This document shows positions 10,144 to 20,082 of a DNA stretch of 64,000 nucleotides, in pieces. Numbering within the stretch: position 1 is the stretch's first letter; every line of letters begins with the position of its first letter. A program made the translations under genes and the position numbers. The notes below the pieces were generated by a model. It was not told the DNA's origin, did no database searches, and was given only the letters and a program-made list of their open reading frames with translations. Location of the stretch: positions 113,513,397 to 113,577,396 of the forward strand of contig CM051456.1 in NCBI GenBank assembly GCA_028274465.1, written 5' to 3'. The stretch is from Plantago ovata (lineage: Eukaryota > Streptophyta > Magnoliopsida > Lamiales > Plantaginaceae).

Positions 10144-10329
10144 GGAGTTATAAGGTGGTGCAGTGGTAAAAAGTTGAATTACTAAAGGAGAGGTGTGCGA
10201 GGTTCAATCCCCAGCGGTGGCGGAGTTATAAGGTTGGTTTAGGTGTGGAGAAATAAGGTGGTTTAGAAGGAAATTTGTATAGCATTAGTGTAGGAGTAAT
10301 TGTAATATTTGCCGTTTAAAAAAAAATAA
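10144..10329 (+). mobile_element. tRNA-derived SINE with 18-bp target duplication
   Basis: Flanked by perfect direct repeats ATTGTATTAATTGAACAT (10126-10143 and 10330-10347). It contains A-box-like tggtgcagtggtaaaaagt and B-box GAGGTTCAATCCCC (about 10199-10212), and ends with tttgccgtttaaaaaaaaa. The size (186 bp), polymerase III boxes, A-tail and long TSD define a SINE. Confidence 0.9.
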
Positions 10330-10480
10330 ATTGTATTAATTGAACATACAAATTTTGCCTTTTGATTCATTGAACATGCATGAGCATTGACAAATATGTG
10401 CAAACATTTGAAGTCTCTTTGCTTATTGAAAATCATTAGTACTCACTTGAGAGGAAGTTTTGTCATCGGATATGTGGAAT

Positions 10481-10595
10481 TTTTTTTTTTTTCTTAAGGG
10501 CCAAAATAATTTTATTAATTAAAAAGAAGAGCATATAAGTAATGCTCAAGAAACGATTACAACGACGAACCAGAACACCTGTTGTCATGGTCAAA
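10481..10595 (-). mobile_element. Short poly(A) retroelement remnant (minus strand)
   Basis: A T-run at the left end (the poly(A) tail on the minus strand) and perfect direct repeats ATATGTGGAAT at 10470-10480 and 10596-10606 mark a 115-bp retroposed insertion. It is probably a 5'-truncated LINE. The same 3' sequence type (gctct..aattaataaaattttg..) appears near 25575. Confidence 0.75.
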
Positions 10596-11188
10596 ATATG
10601 TGGAATAATCGTAAAGATGTAAATTAGCTAGGGCTGGTTAAGAATCTGGTTCTTATTGGATAAGTCGCTTCCGGCTGCTTAATTAACAACAATATTATAG
10701 TACATATTAATGTATCAAACGAGATGACCACTTGTTAATCGATACATAGGTCTCACCACACTCCTCCACCCTATGCCGGTAAACGAAAGTATAACAAGTA
10801 GTTTAAAATAAGTTTTTTATATTCCATCAAATACAGAGTTTTCTCGGCCATAATGAAAATTATAGTGTATTTCTTGTCATACGATCGAAAACCACAAAGT
10901 GGCAAGTAATTTAATACCTACTCTACTCCAAGATAGTTGCGTTCCAAGGCCATAAACACCATAAAAGAACTAAACCTGTCACCATAAAAGCCAAAAAAGT
11001 TAACACCAGGCTGGTCCTGCCTCTTGATCCCTCCACAAATGGTCCATGCAATAAATGGGCGTTTACTGTCCAGAGAGCAAATTGGCATGAAGCCAATAAA
11101 CTACTATACCATAGAGTTCATATTCTTCGCAAAAGAAGAAGGCACTCAATTCCCCCACCTAGAAAATATCAAAGCAACCAAAAAAAGT

Positions 11189-12130
11189 TGTTGGGAATTT
11201 AAGTGAAACGAATGAGCTTTCAATTCGTTCGATGTATTGGTTATTGGGGTCCAACACGTTGGAAACAAGGTTTCAACGATCGTGTATTTCCGTTTATGGA
11301 AATGGATGACACTAAGTCGTTAAGTCACTAAAATCACTTGTGATGAAAAGTGATTAATGCACATAGTGTGTCGATCAATACATGAATGAATTAAGTCATT
11401 CAAACACAATTGAATCCATTGTACTAAAATCCATGAGAGAAAATGTAATGAGGTTTGAATATGCAACCAAAATATGCAAGAAGCATTGTTGGAATGTGTA
11501 ATTCATTTGTGTTTAGTGTAAATAATTACTCAAGTTAAATGAGAAATTATTATACAAATAAACCATTTGATTAGTGTATCGGTGATGATTTCACGATGTT
11601 TCCAAAAAGAAAATGGTCCAAAAAGTCCAAGAGTAATTACTATGGACGCTAGGATTTGAACTTGGAACCTCTTTGTTAAGAGGCTAGCTTGCACTTCTGC
11701 CACTAGAACAACATGTCTCCTAGTGAAAATATGTGAGCGGTTAAGAATCTATCCATTCTAGCCGAATTTTGTGACTTTTGGTGAAGTGGTTGCTTTTCGA
11801 ATGTGTATGACTCTTAATGAATAGTTGTGTGACTATTTATTAAATCATTTCTGAAGGGTTTGCACAATTTCAATGGAACCTTTTGAGAAGTATAAATAGA
11901 GAAGGAGATTCATTTCTCCAATATACATCGAAGGCATTTGATATTTTTCTTATCATTTGATTTCTCTTTGCACTCAATCATACTCAAAGTAAGTTCGCCA
12001 GATTCAACTATTGGAGTGCTCCTTAGTCATCTACAAAGTAGTTATATCTTGAGAGACAGATTGTCATGCATTATTCCGTAAGCACCATGAGCCGGACAAG
12101 TATTTGTCTTAAGGAGAGATGGTCCAATTA
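11189..12130 (+). mobile_element. Probable LTR-derived sequence
   Basis: Starts with TGTTGGGAATTTAAG. At about 11889 it has tataaatagagaagg, followed by a leader-like stretch, which is the promoter-R-U5 arrangement of Copia-type LTRs. I could not find a matching 3' end or target duplication. A tRNA-like piece in minus orientation lies at about 11640-11715 (B-box GTTCAAATCC, A-box tggcagaagtgcaagc), either a SINE or part of the element. No protein-coding frame. Confidence 0.4.
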
Positions 12131-12864
12131 TCGATTCTACACGTCTTCTTATTAATTTATTGTTGTTCGTTACCATGTCGGAGTTGCTTGAATATAGGCG
12201 CGACCCTTACCATGTTCCATCAACTCAATGGAACAGGGCCTCACTTTAATTGGGCCTCTAATCCAATCCTGAAACCCATTTATAGGATTCTAAAAAAAAA
12301 AAAAGTTAATAATAATTTAATTAAGATAAGGCACGACAGCTTTCTTCTTCCTAATTACTTTTCTCAATTCTCCATCCTTTATCCCTCTTTTCTCTAAGAC
12401 CTCATTAATTTCTCCATCCATTCCTATATTTACAAAGTAAATTACCGTTTAATTTCATGTGTATAAATAGGATGTATTGTAATTTGTTTTTACTCAATTT
12501 CACTCCTATTATTCTGGTTTAATCTACTCGGTTTAAGGAAGCAAACAATCAAGATTTGGCAAGTTTCGGTAATTTGCATCTCTCAAAGATGTGGACATCT
12601 TTGAATTTTGAAGGTATTGGATTTTATCAATATATATTCTTACTTGAGTTATGGAATGAAATAAGAAAAGACGTGCTAATTGTTCTTTATTCTTGAATAA
12701 TTTTTCTTAGCCCAACTACTGTGATTATTTAAGGGCTCGTCTAAAAGTTAACACAGGGCCACCTAGAACTCAAAGACGCCACTGCTTGAAGACATGACAT
12801 TCTGTGGCGTCAAGAAAGAAAGAGAAGTTTATTTTGTAAATTTCTTTATTGTTGTATTTTAGCA

Positions 12865-13062
12865 ATGTTAATGTACAAGTTTCATTTTGTTATCATCCTC
12901 TTGTTCCATCTTCTAACTCTCACATTTTCCCGTGTGTACACCGATTTTCCAACAAAAGTCACAAAATCATTAGTGTTAGAAAACAAAGCCTTCCGTCCGA
13001 GCTCATCAACCACACTCAATTCCCCCATGTCGGGCAGCAGCTCCACGCCCCCACCACCATAA
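12865..13062 (+). CDS. Candidate small secreted peptide (65 aa)
   Basis: The frame begins MLMYKFHFVIILLFHLLTL, a strongly hydrophobic stretch of about 20 residues that would serve as an ER signal peptide with cleavage near residue 22-24. A basic, hydrophilic segment follows (TKVTKSLVLENKAFRPSSS). The end is small-residue and proline-rich (SPMSGSSSTPPPP), then TAA. This is the layout of plant peptide-hormone precursors. I do not recognise a CLE, CEP, IDA, PSK or PIP motif, so no family is claimed. A TATA-like tataaatagg lies at 12462, about 400 bp upstream, with room for a 5' UTR intron. It could equally be a chance frame. Confidence 0.35.
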   Translation: MLMYKFHFVIILLFHLLTLTFSRVYTDFPTKVTKSLVLENKAFRPSSSTTLNSPMSGSSSTPPPP

Positions 13063-13429
13063 AAAACCATGAACTAATGTTGTAAACACATGTTCGGACG
13101 ATCGGATCTAAGAACCAATCAACCGAATGATTGTATGAATTAAGTTTCCCCTTTCTTTTTAACCATGATCAAGAAAGGATTTTGATTCTTTCGATCACTT
13201 GCCAATGATTCCAAACCGTCCCCTTAAAATTAAAAATAAGAATGTTTCTCATCTTTCAAAGAACCCAAATGGTAATAGACTAGATACTAGCCAACTTTTC
13301 CTCTCTCCTCCCACGTGACACTTTGAAAGATTCTTCATGGTGTGCTGTCCTCCCAATTCCTCCCCATCAAAACCGGTGAACCAAGCTAATCAAAGACACC
13401 CTTCCACTTTGGTTTCAACAACATGATCA

Positions 13430-13952
13430 CCTAGCTAGCTTGTAGGAAGCTTTGACCCTGATCAACTTTTTTTTTTAAGTGGCAAAGTAAGAATCAATAA
13501 TGATTTTCCATTTACCCCGTGGTGACTCGAATTCCCGACCTATTGGTTAGAGGTGAAGCAGCTTACCAACTGAGCTACGCTTCGTTGTCAACCCTGATCA
13601 ACCTTACTATAGCAACTGAGTTTTTCAGCTGGACCACCAAAATTTTCGTGAAATGCTTTGGAAGTACAACCTTGTGCTTCTACTCCATAAATTTCGCGAT
13701 CGTGTACTAGCAATCCGCTTTTGGCACTCAAAGCCACCAATACCTCCTTAATCATTTGATCATTGATCAAATCAATTAAAACGAAAACCTAATTTCGTTT
13801 TCCTGGATCATCTCAAAATTATTGCAACGGAATTACAAATGCCTCGAAATAAGAAGGATGAAGAACAGGGGATTTAGGCCTCCTCTGCCTTGGAGACCTC
13901 CGTATCTTCTCCGATGGTGAAGTCCTTATCATTATTCATTACAAAGGCCATG
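13430..13952 (-). pseudogene. Linker histone H1-like pseudogene split by a SINE
   Basis: Minus-strand exon 1 (13952-13843) matches the exon at 177-76, but its frame is shifted (it reads ..DTEVSKAEEA-stop) and the donor GT is GC. Exon 2 starts at 13755 with MIKEVLVALSAKSG and loses frame after about 15 codons. The exon continues to 13591, is interrupted by a SINE (13467-13590), and resumes at 13466 with GTCAAAGCTTCCTACAAGCTAGC, the KxSYKLA region. Several independent lesions make it dead. It is the left arm of a divergent pair with the copy at 14252. Confidence 0.85.
13467..13590 (-). mobile_element. tRNA-derived SINE inserted in the linker-histone pseudogene
   Basis: Flanked by perfect 12-bp repeats ACCCTGATCAAC (13455-13466 and 13591-13602). 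On the minus strand the head reads gaagcgTAGCTCAGTTGGTAAG (A box) and ATTCGAGTC (B box), and the 3' end is a poly(A) run (seen as T at 13467-13476). The target sequence is linker-histone exon 2, so the gene copy is older than the insertion. Confidence 0.92.
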
Positions 13953-13960
13953 ACAAGCTT

Positions 13961-14170
13961 GATAGAATTCCAACTCTCCCAAAAGTTTAAGTTGTTGGGG
14001 AAAAACGGAATCTACTAATTTATATTAATTCTCCAACACTCCCCCGCACTCGTGGTCGATTTCAACCTTTTTGGGAGGCCATTTGAATGGAAATTTAATA
14101 TGGGACGGAGTTGTCTCCGGGGAGATTCGAACCCAGGCGGGCGTGAGCCTGATGTCTCTGAGAGTAGAAC
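13961..14170 (-). mobile_element. TRIM element remnant
   Basis: Contains a 78-bp LTR (13961-14038, TG..CA) and adjoining internal sequence (ctcccccgcactcgtgg.. to agattcgaacccaggcgggc). It closely matches the complete TRIM at 17134-17428 but stops before the primer-binding site and second LTR. It sits between the two divergent linker-histone copies, in their shared upstream region. Confidence 0.8.
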
Positions 14171-14251
14171 ACTATGTGAACATAAATAAAGAAGATTACA
14201 ACATTACTATTATCTATTTCTCAACACAGAATCTTATACATTCAGTCTGTC

Positions 14252-14717
14252 ACGTCCGTTTGTATGATGAGAACTACACCACGAGAGCAGATACCGAGGT
14301 CTCCTAGGGAGAGGAGGCATAAACCTCCTTATTTCGAGGTATTGTGTTAGGGCTCATTCATAATTCTGGTTTAGTAATTTTGAGATGATCAGGGAAATGA
14401 AATAAGTTTTTTTTTTTTATTATTATTTTTTTATTAGATGAGTAAGGAGGTGCGAATGGCTTTGAATGCCAAAAACGGCTCGAGCCCATACCTGATTGCA
14501 AAGTTTATGGAGAAGAAGCACAAGGCAGTGCTCCATAGAACTTTAGGAAAATTTTAGCGGTCCAGCTGAAAAACTCTCGACTGCTAGAGGAAGGTTGATC
14601 AAGGTCAAGCATTACTACAAGCTAGCCGAATCTTATGCTGGGTTGAAACCGAGGAAGGATGCGGCTGTGGAAAAGGTGACAGTGGTTCCGAAGAATGCGA
14701 AGAAAGCCAATGCTTGA
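14252..14717 (+). pseudogene. Linker histone H1-like pseudogene
   Basis: Exon 1 retains MMRTTPREQIPRSPRERR and PPYFE followed by a GT donor, but the ancestral ATG is ACG (14252-14254); two ATGs remain at 14264 and 14267. Exon 2 begins after tttttattag at 14439 (MSKEVRMALNAKNGSSPYLIAKFMEKKHKAVL). A one-base loss near 14533 shifts the frame to an early TAG. The lesions differ from those in the copy at 283. Confidence 0.85.
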
Positions 14718-15339
14718 AAAGGTGGTCGATAGTACGGGTGTGAATGGAGGTTATAGGATTAAGGATTATATGTCTTCTTTTTTAAATAACGTAAAAAAGT
14801 AAAAACTGATAAAGATCCGGCAAACAAAGACGGTTTTTTTCTTCAAATCTGGTTTGTATTCCCGAGAGCATTTATTTATGCTCTTTGCACTCTTTATGAT
14901 TTCGTTGCTCAAATAAATTTTGCCATTTCCCAAAACAAAATAAAATTAGATACGAACGTTGAAATGGTTTAGTACATACTACTAGGAAGTGTAATCTTGT
15001 AAAATATTATTATTTTATTAAATAATATATTGAAATAAATGAGTGAATATATAATCTTCACATAATGACTTCAAACGTAATAAAAAAATAACTAATTGAG
15101 TAATTAAATTTAATATAAATGGTGTGTTATAAATGTATATAGTTTTTGTAGTTATGCAATTAATAATTTTGAATTGAACTATATTATACATACGAAAAGT
15201 ATTATTTCGATGAGTTAAAAACCATCAGATACATCTCTAGACTTTGGAAACATTCAACTTCAAAATCTGCAATGCATCTTTTTCGCATGTTAATTGGTAT
15301 TCTTCATCAGTTGAATATATTGTCAAATGCTTCATATAC

Positions 15340-15468
15340 ACATTCTAGTTTCATAATATGATGTTTTTAGTTATTTTTATCGTATCATTTAAGAATAATT
15401 TAAGGTCAAAATGACCATCGAAAAAGTCAACAAAATCAAGTGTTACATTTATTATTGGACGGAGAAAG
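15340..15468. mobile_element. Right half of a Stowaway-like MITE
   Basis: The sequence from ttcataatatgatg to ttattattggacggagaaag parallels the right half of the MITE at 9370-9625, including the ..aatttaaggtcaaaatgacc.. sub-terminus and the degenerate ggacggag end before TA. The left half is not recognisable. Confidence 0.4.
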
Positions 15469-15589
15469 TATGTCTTTTTTTATAAGAACATATCATTGTT
15501 ATTTTTTAAATTAAGTATAATACATCATACAACTTTATGTTAAAAAATAAAAATTTAAGAAGAGAATAAATAAAAAAGAAAAAAATTAC

Positions 15590-15745
15590 GTCAATAAGAT
15601 TCGAACCCAACACCTTCAACTAAAATAATGATACAAATAATAGAGAAAAATCACGCCAACAAGATTCCAACAAAAAAACCTTCAATAAAAATAATAATAA
15701 AAATAATGGAGAAAACTCACGCCAATAGGATTCGAACCCTACATC
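15590..15745 (-). repeat. Three tandem ~65-bp units with a tRNA B-box-like core
   Basis: Three successive units carry ACG(T/C)CAATAAGATTCGAACCC-like sequence (about 15588, 15652 and 15718), followed by acaccttcaa..aataatga. Each contains the reverse complement of a polymerase III B box (GGTTCGAATC) in at least two units. It looks like SINE-derived material that was tandemly duplicated. Confidence 0.55.
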
Positions 15746-16369
15746 TTTTAATTAACTAATGACACATGTACGCACCAGATTGAAATTGGATAAGTAAAAT
15801 CAACAGATTAAAATTGATTGGTAGGTCAATCAATTGGGTAAATCAACCGGCTTATTATATTTATATATAATATACTTTAATACCACCCTGCTAGATGGTC
15901 ATTTTTCATATAAGTCCAAACTATTCTATTTATTACATCTGGACCCATTTTGGAAATAGATGTAATTGACTTTGGACTTAGAAGTAATTGTTGATAAAAT
16001 TTGGATCTAACTGTAATAAACTACATCTAACAGGGTACTAGATGTAGCGGGCCCTGAAACATGTTGAAATATGTGTTATAAAAATATTCGTAACACCTAG
16101 CAGCTAATAATGTTAAATATAACAAATTTAAATATATTGAGACATCTACATACATATTTAAATGTAATAATTAATAAATTTCAGAATAATCTAACACAAC
16201 ATAAAAAAATGAGAAGATCCAAGAAGAAGGCAGTAAATCAATCAACAAACCATTTTGACAGTGCAAATACGTAACATCAATCAACTTGCAAAATGAAAAA
16301 AAAAACCTAAAATTTAGGTCAAAGGAATTGAAAATTTTCAAAACAGACAGAAAACTTGAGAAAACCAAA

Positions 16370-16690
16370 GAGAAGTTACGAAAACCTCACTGTTGGTATC
16401 ATCTTGTCTGCAAAGTTTATAGTCACGGGGAAACTAAACCGATGGATGTACGTGTAGATCGAGTGAAGGAGAGTCGAATTATGGCTTTTATTTAAGGCGG
16501 CAGCGAGATTTCGACGAGGTATGGCCATAGATGATAACGACGACAGTGGAATTTTGAGGAAGAGAGAAACAAGTAGAGAGCGCAAGCTAACCCTAATGAT
16601 AAATTAAAAGGGTTGGGAGAATTGAAGTTGAGTGAGAGAAAATGTCGCTTTTATCACACTTTATTGTTGTGAGCCACATTAGTTTAAGTC
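16370..16690 (-). repeat. Recurrent ~300-bp element, copy B
   Basis: Same element as at 1300-1640. Here the frame from an ATG at 16528 stays open (MAIPRRNLAAALNKSHNSTL.. to ADKMIPTV) up to a donor-like GTGAG/GTTTT. The other copies break this frame, so coding status is doubtful. Confidence 0.6.
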
Positions 16691-17133
16691 TAAACATATG
16701 AGATAAATTACGAATGGCAAAATTCCCATTTAATTTTATTGCTTGATAGTCTGGTCTGCAAGGGAATTCATAAATGAAAACTTAGTACTAGTGAATTCAC
16801 AATATGATTTATGCAAAGATGTGAAGGTGCATCTCAAGCTTTTGTGGTAAAACTGTAGTGTTCACCATTCATTACTATTTTGTCATTTCGTTGTTGAGGT
16901 CAATAACCTTCGAAGAACTGATACTTTAACATGAATAATGTATTCAACTAGATCTTTATCCAATAGCGATAAGCCGTATCCCTCCCTTTAATCTATGTTT
17001 AAAAAGAAAATTAATTAAATTAAGTCACGGTCGGATCAGACCGAGAAAAAGTATTTTAAAAAAATCAAAAGAGTTTTTGTATTTATTGGAGTTACATCAT
17101 ATGCACATTGAATCCATCACTATTACATACATA

Positions 17134-17428
17134 CGATAGAATTCCAACTCTCCCAAAAACTTAAATTGTTGGGGAGGTACGGAATTTAGTCATTTATATT
17201 AATTATCCAACACTCCCCCGCACTCGTGGCCGATTTCAACCTATTTGGGGAGGCTAATCGAGTGAAAATTTAATAAGGGGCGGAGTTTGTCTCCGGGGAG
17301 ATTCGAACCAGGTGGGCGTGAGCCTGATAGCTCTAGCTCTGATACCATGATAAAATTTCAAACTCTTCCAAAAATTTAAGCTGTTGGAGAAAAACGAAAT
17401 CTAATCATTTATATTAATTCTCCAACCA
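17134..17428 (-). mobile_element. Complete TRIM (miniature LTR retrotransposon), ~295 bp
   Basis: Two ~80-bp direct repeats (17134-17212 and 17348-17428) flank a ~135-bp interior. Read on the minus strand, TGGTATCAGAGCT directly follows the first LTR. This is the classic primer-binding site complementary to initiator methionine tRNA. A purine-rich GCGGGGGAG directly precedes the second LTR as polypurine tract. There is no coding capacity, so it depends on another element. The two LTRs differ at many positions, so the insertion is old. I could not find a clean target duplication. Confidence 0.9.
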
Positions 17429-17518
17429 CACATGAATCAAAGAATAGCATACTACTAGCATAAATATATAACAACATAACTGTGACTGAATGTGTGCAAC
17501 TCTGCTTAATCAATGAAA

Positions 17519-18599
17519 TCAAGCAGCCGTGTTAATCCCACACTCTGGAGGGAACCCCTGAGGAAATCTCTTAGCATCGGTACAGTAATCGTACACCATG
17601 TAATTCTTTCGAGCCCATTTCATCCTTTCCTGGCTCGTACTGTCCAGTTCCTCGTTCTGCCACGCGTTTTTTGGTGCTGATGATTGCGATTGGCAAGAAG
17701 ACGAGCCTGAAGCAGAAGACCAAACACAAGCATTATCGTCGTTAAAGTTCCTGTACTTGGCAGTGAACGGTGCCTGTGACCAGTCTGTTTTCACCAGTCC
17801 GCCTCTTGTTGCCCATTCTTCCGCGTCCCAGAGGCTTGAGTATATTCTCATTGGCTGGTTTTTGGGGTATGCTACTCCGAGTGACTCTGCGTTCTTGAAC
17901 TCTCTGATGGGCGTTCCATCTACTGAAAAACTGCAAAGTAAAGTATGTAACATTGATCAGGGTCCGTATTTAATTAACCTGATGGAATTGTTTGCTTAAT
18001 TGTCGAAAAAGTATTGAAGAAATCGAAGAACGTACATGATGCGCTGAGGATTCCACAGAATGGAGTACGTGTGAAAATCTGTTGTCGGGTCGAACCAGAG
18101 ATGGAATTGTTGTTCCCTGCCGCCTTTGCCTTGGCTGAACACATTGGTGTGAAGAGTGTAAGGATCGCCACTTAGATTTCCCAAGAACTCAAAGTCGATT
18201 TCATCATGAGTTGAGCCTAGTGAAGATAACTGCACCATAAAAATTAGAACAACTTGTTCTACTAAAAGTAAACCCGGACTTATAAAGAGGTGTGAAATTA
18301 ATTCATTTACGAGTGCTTACATAATAGGCGGTGACAGTACCAGCAGAATTGCCAGGAACAAGTTTGAGCTGCATGTCAATCTTGCCAAACAGATACTCGT
18401 TCTTGGATTGGAAACCGGACCCGGAAGTCTTATCGAGTGAAAGACTGAGCAAGTCACCGTTGTTGAGTATCTGAGCTCGACCATCGCCCCACGTGACATC
18501 GATATCTTGATAGAAGTTGCCGGAACAAATGGCCACGAAAGAGGCTATTAGTATGGTTGTCATCAGTACTAGAGGACTAGTATAGCTTGAAGAAGCCAT
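17519..18599 (-). CDS. Xyloglucan endotransglucosylase/hydrolase (XTH)
   Basis: Cell-wall enzyme of family GH16 that cuts and religates xyloglucan. Three exons: 18599-18321, 18229-18036 and 17930-17519, with GT..AG introns of 91 and 105 bp. They give 294 residues, the usual XTH length. An N-terminal signal peptide (about residues 1-27, [17 protein letters not shown]) is followed by [15 protein letters not shown]. The catalytic motif is [10 protein letters not shown] with the N-glycosylation site NLS just after it, at the start of exon 2. The C-terminal XET domain runs from NACVWS to PPEC with conserved cysteines. This looks like a group I/II XTH, nearest in style to the TCH4/XTH22-25 group. 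The fine assignment is a guess; I leave the symbol empty. No lesion seen. Confidence 0.95.
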
Positions 18600-18684
18600 G
18601 TTTTTTGAGAGCTTTGGTAGTGTAGTTGAGCTACGAAGATGTTTGTTTTGTTCGGATGATGTTGAATGGTGTTGTGGTGATGAG

Positions 18685-18692
18685 TATTTATA
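18685..18692 (-). promoter_or_regulatory. TATA box of the XTH gene
   Basis: On the minus strand ctaTAAATAct lies 86 bp upstream of the ATG, giving a 5' UTR of roughly 50 nt. The purine/CA-rich leader between fits a short XTH 5' UTR. Confidence 0.6.
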
Positions 18693-18869
18693 GGGATAGC
18701 TAGGCGTGTTTAATAAGGTGTGTAGATGGGTTGGGAAGGTTCCGTGTAATGAACAAGTTAGGGACCCCCAACAAGTTAGTGTGGAACTGATATAGTAAAA
18801 GGGAGTGACAACTGTACATATAGTACTAGTAGAGTAAGGCTTTTTTTTATGCAAACGCGGTTTTGATTT

Positions 18870-19575
18870 TCAAGTATAAGTTCTCAACCATTATTAAGTG
18901 AGTAAAGGATGATGATTTAGTGATATCATATCAGCTTATTTATTTGACCTTATGTCAATTTGTGTGGTTGTTGGGACTTGGGATTGTTTAGCCAGCCTTT
19001 AGCCGAGGGTAGTCTAGTATATTCTGGAAAGTAGGAAGGAGAAAACAACTTATTGGAATTGGGGTTGACATTTCTTATTGCGGTGGTTAAAGAGAGTGAC
19101 ATTAGTCTTATAATTACAAATGTTTGACAAGTTTTATTCGATTCAATAGATCAAGTTTTGTGCTTACATGCACCATTATATTACGGTTAATGGATCAGCT
19201 CCACTAAGCCTCCTTTGTTGTGAAGTTTTGGGGGTCTTGTTTATACTAGGGTATTTCCTCTCATGGTACACCGTAAATCTTACTTACATTTTACAGCTTA
19301 AGATCTAAATTTTCAGTTTTGGATGTGGAAGAGTGAGATGCTGAAAGTCCTTAATATTTTTTGTGAGATAGCGATAAGTTTATCTCCTCTCTTCATATCT
19401 TCTTCTTCCGCAATAATTACTTCACTGAGTGTAGACTATACTTCATATGGTGCAACCTTCCTTTGATGCATTATCTATACCCATTGATGTAGTACGGTAG
19501 TTCTCCATATGCAATCGAATATCAACAAGCTATTCTTGTATTTATGTTTAAGGTGCTCAAAATGGATAACAACAA
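18870..19575. other. Intergenic, XTH upstream region
   Basis: AT-rich with no coding frame, RNA gene or clear element. It holds the distal XTH promoter, and nothing more specific can be supported. Confidence 0.5.
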
Positions 19576-19592
19576 ACATTGAGTAGTGTTGG

Positions 19593-19760
19593 AGTAGAAG
19601 TAGTAGGTTAGATTGGCCGAGTGGTTTGGGTGCTACAATGGCAACTAGCAAGGAGAGGTCGGGGGTTTGAACCCCGACAGAGTTATAAGATGGTTACGAA
19701 ATAGTATGGTAAGAGTACGAGTAAGTTAGATTGAACTTTTTTTTTTATTAAAAAAAAAAA
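19593..19760 (+). mobile_element. tRNA-derived SINE
   Basis: The head contains TGGCCGAGTGGTTTGGG (A box) and GGGTTTGAACCCC (B box, about 19667). The middle shares the gttataagatggtt motif with the SINE at 10144. It ends in T/A runs. Flanking direct repeats are degenerate (CATTGAGTAGTGTT at 19577 and CATTTAGTATTGTC at 19761), so it is an older insertion. Confidence 0.8.
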
Positions 19761-20082
19761 CATTTAGTATTGTCTAACAAAATGCCAATCCAATGCCGTC
19801 TTCACACGCGTCCATTTCCAGGGCTCAAGAGTTGCAATGGAGCACCAAATCCCGGCCCAATCGTACAGAGCAATCTATCTATCCCATAAACTTAAAATTT
19901 TCCCCAAATTCGTAAACCGTATAAAATAAACATTTCCCACCCTTTTCTTCTTTCCGCCATTGATGTAGTCGTCATCTTCAATTTCAATCTCCTGTCTCCT
20001 CCAAATCCCAATCTCTCTCTCTCTCTCTCTCCCTGAAAACCACTCAAACAGCACAAGATAGAGATTGAGAATCGCGATCAAA

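Noticed and set aside
19607-19690. Possible functional tRNA (A and B boxes)
   Set aside because: No proper acceptor stem or anticodon arm; a SINE tail and flanking repeats follow. The same reasoning applies to tRNA-like pieces near 11640, 30325, 32255 and 36820.
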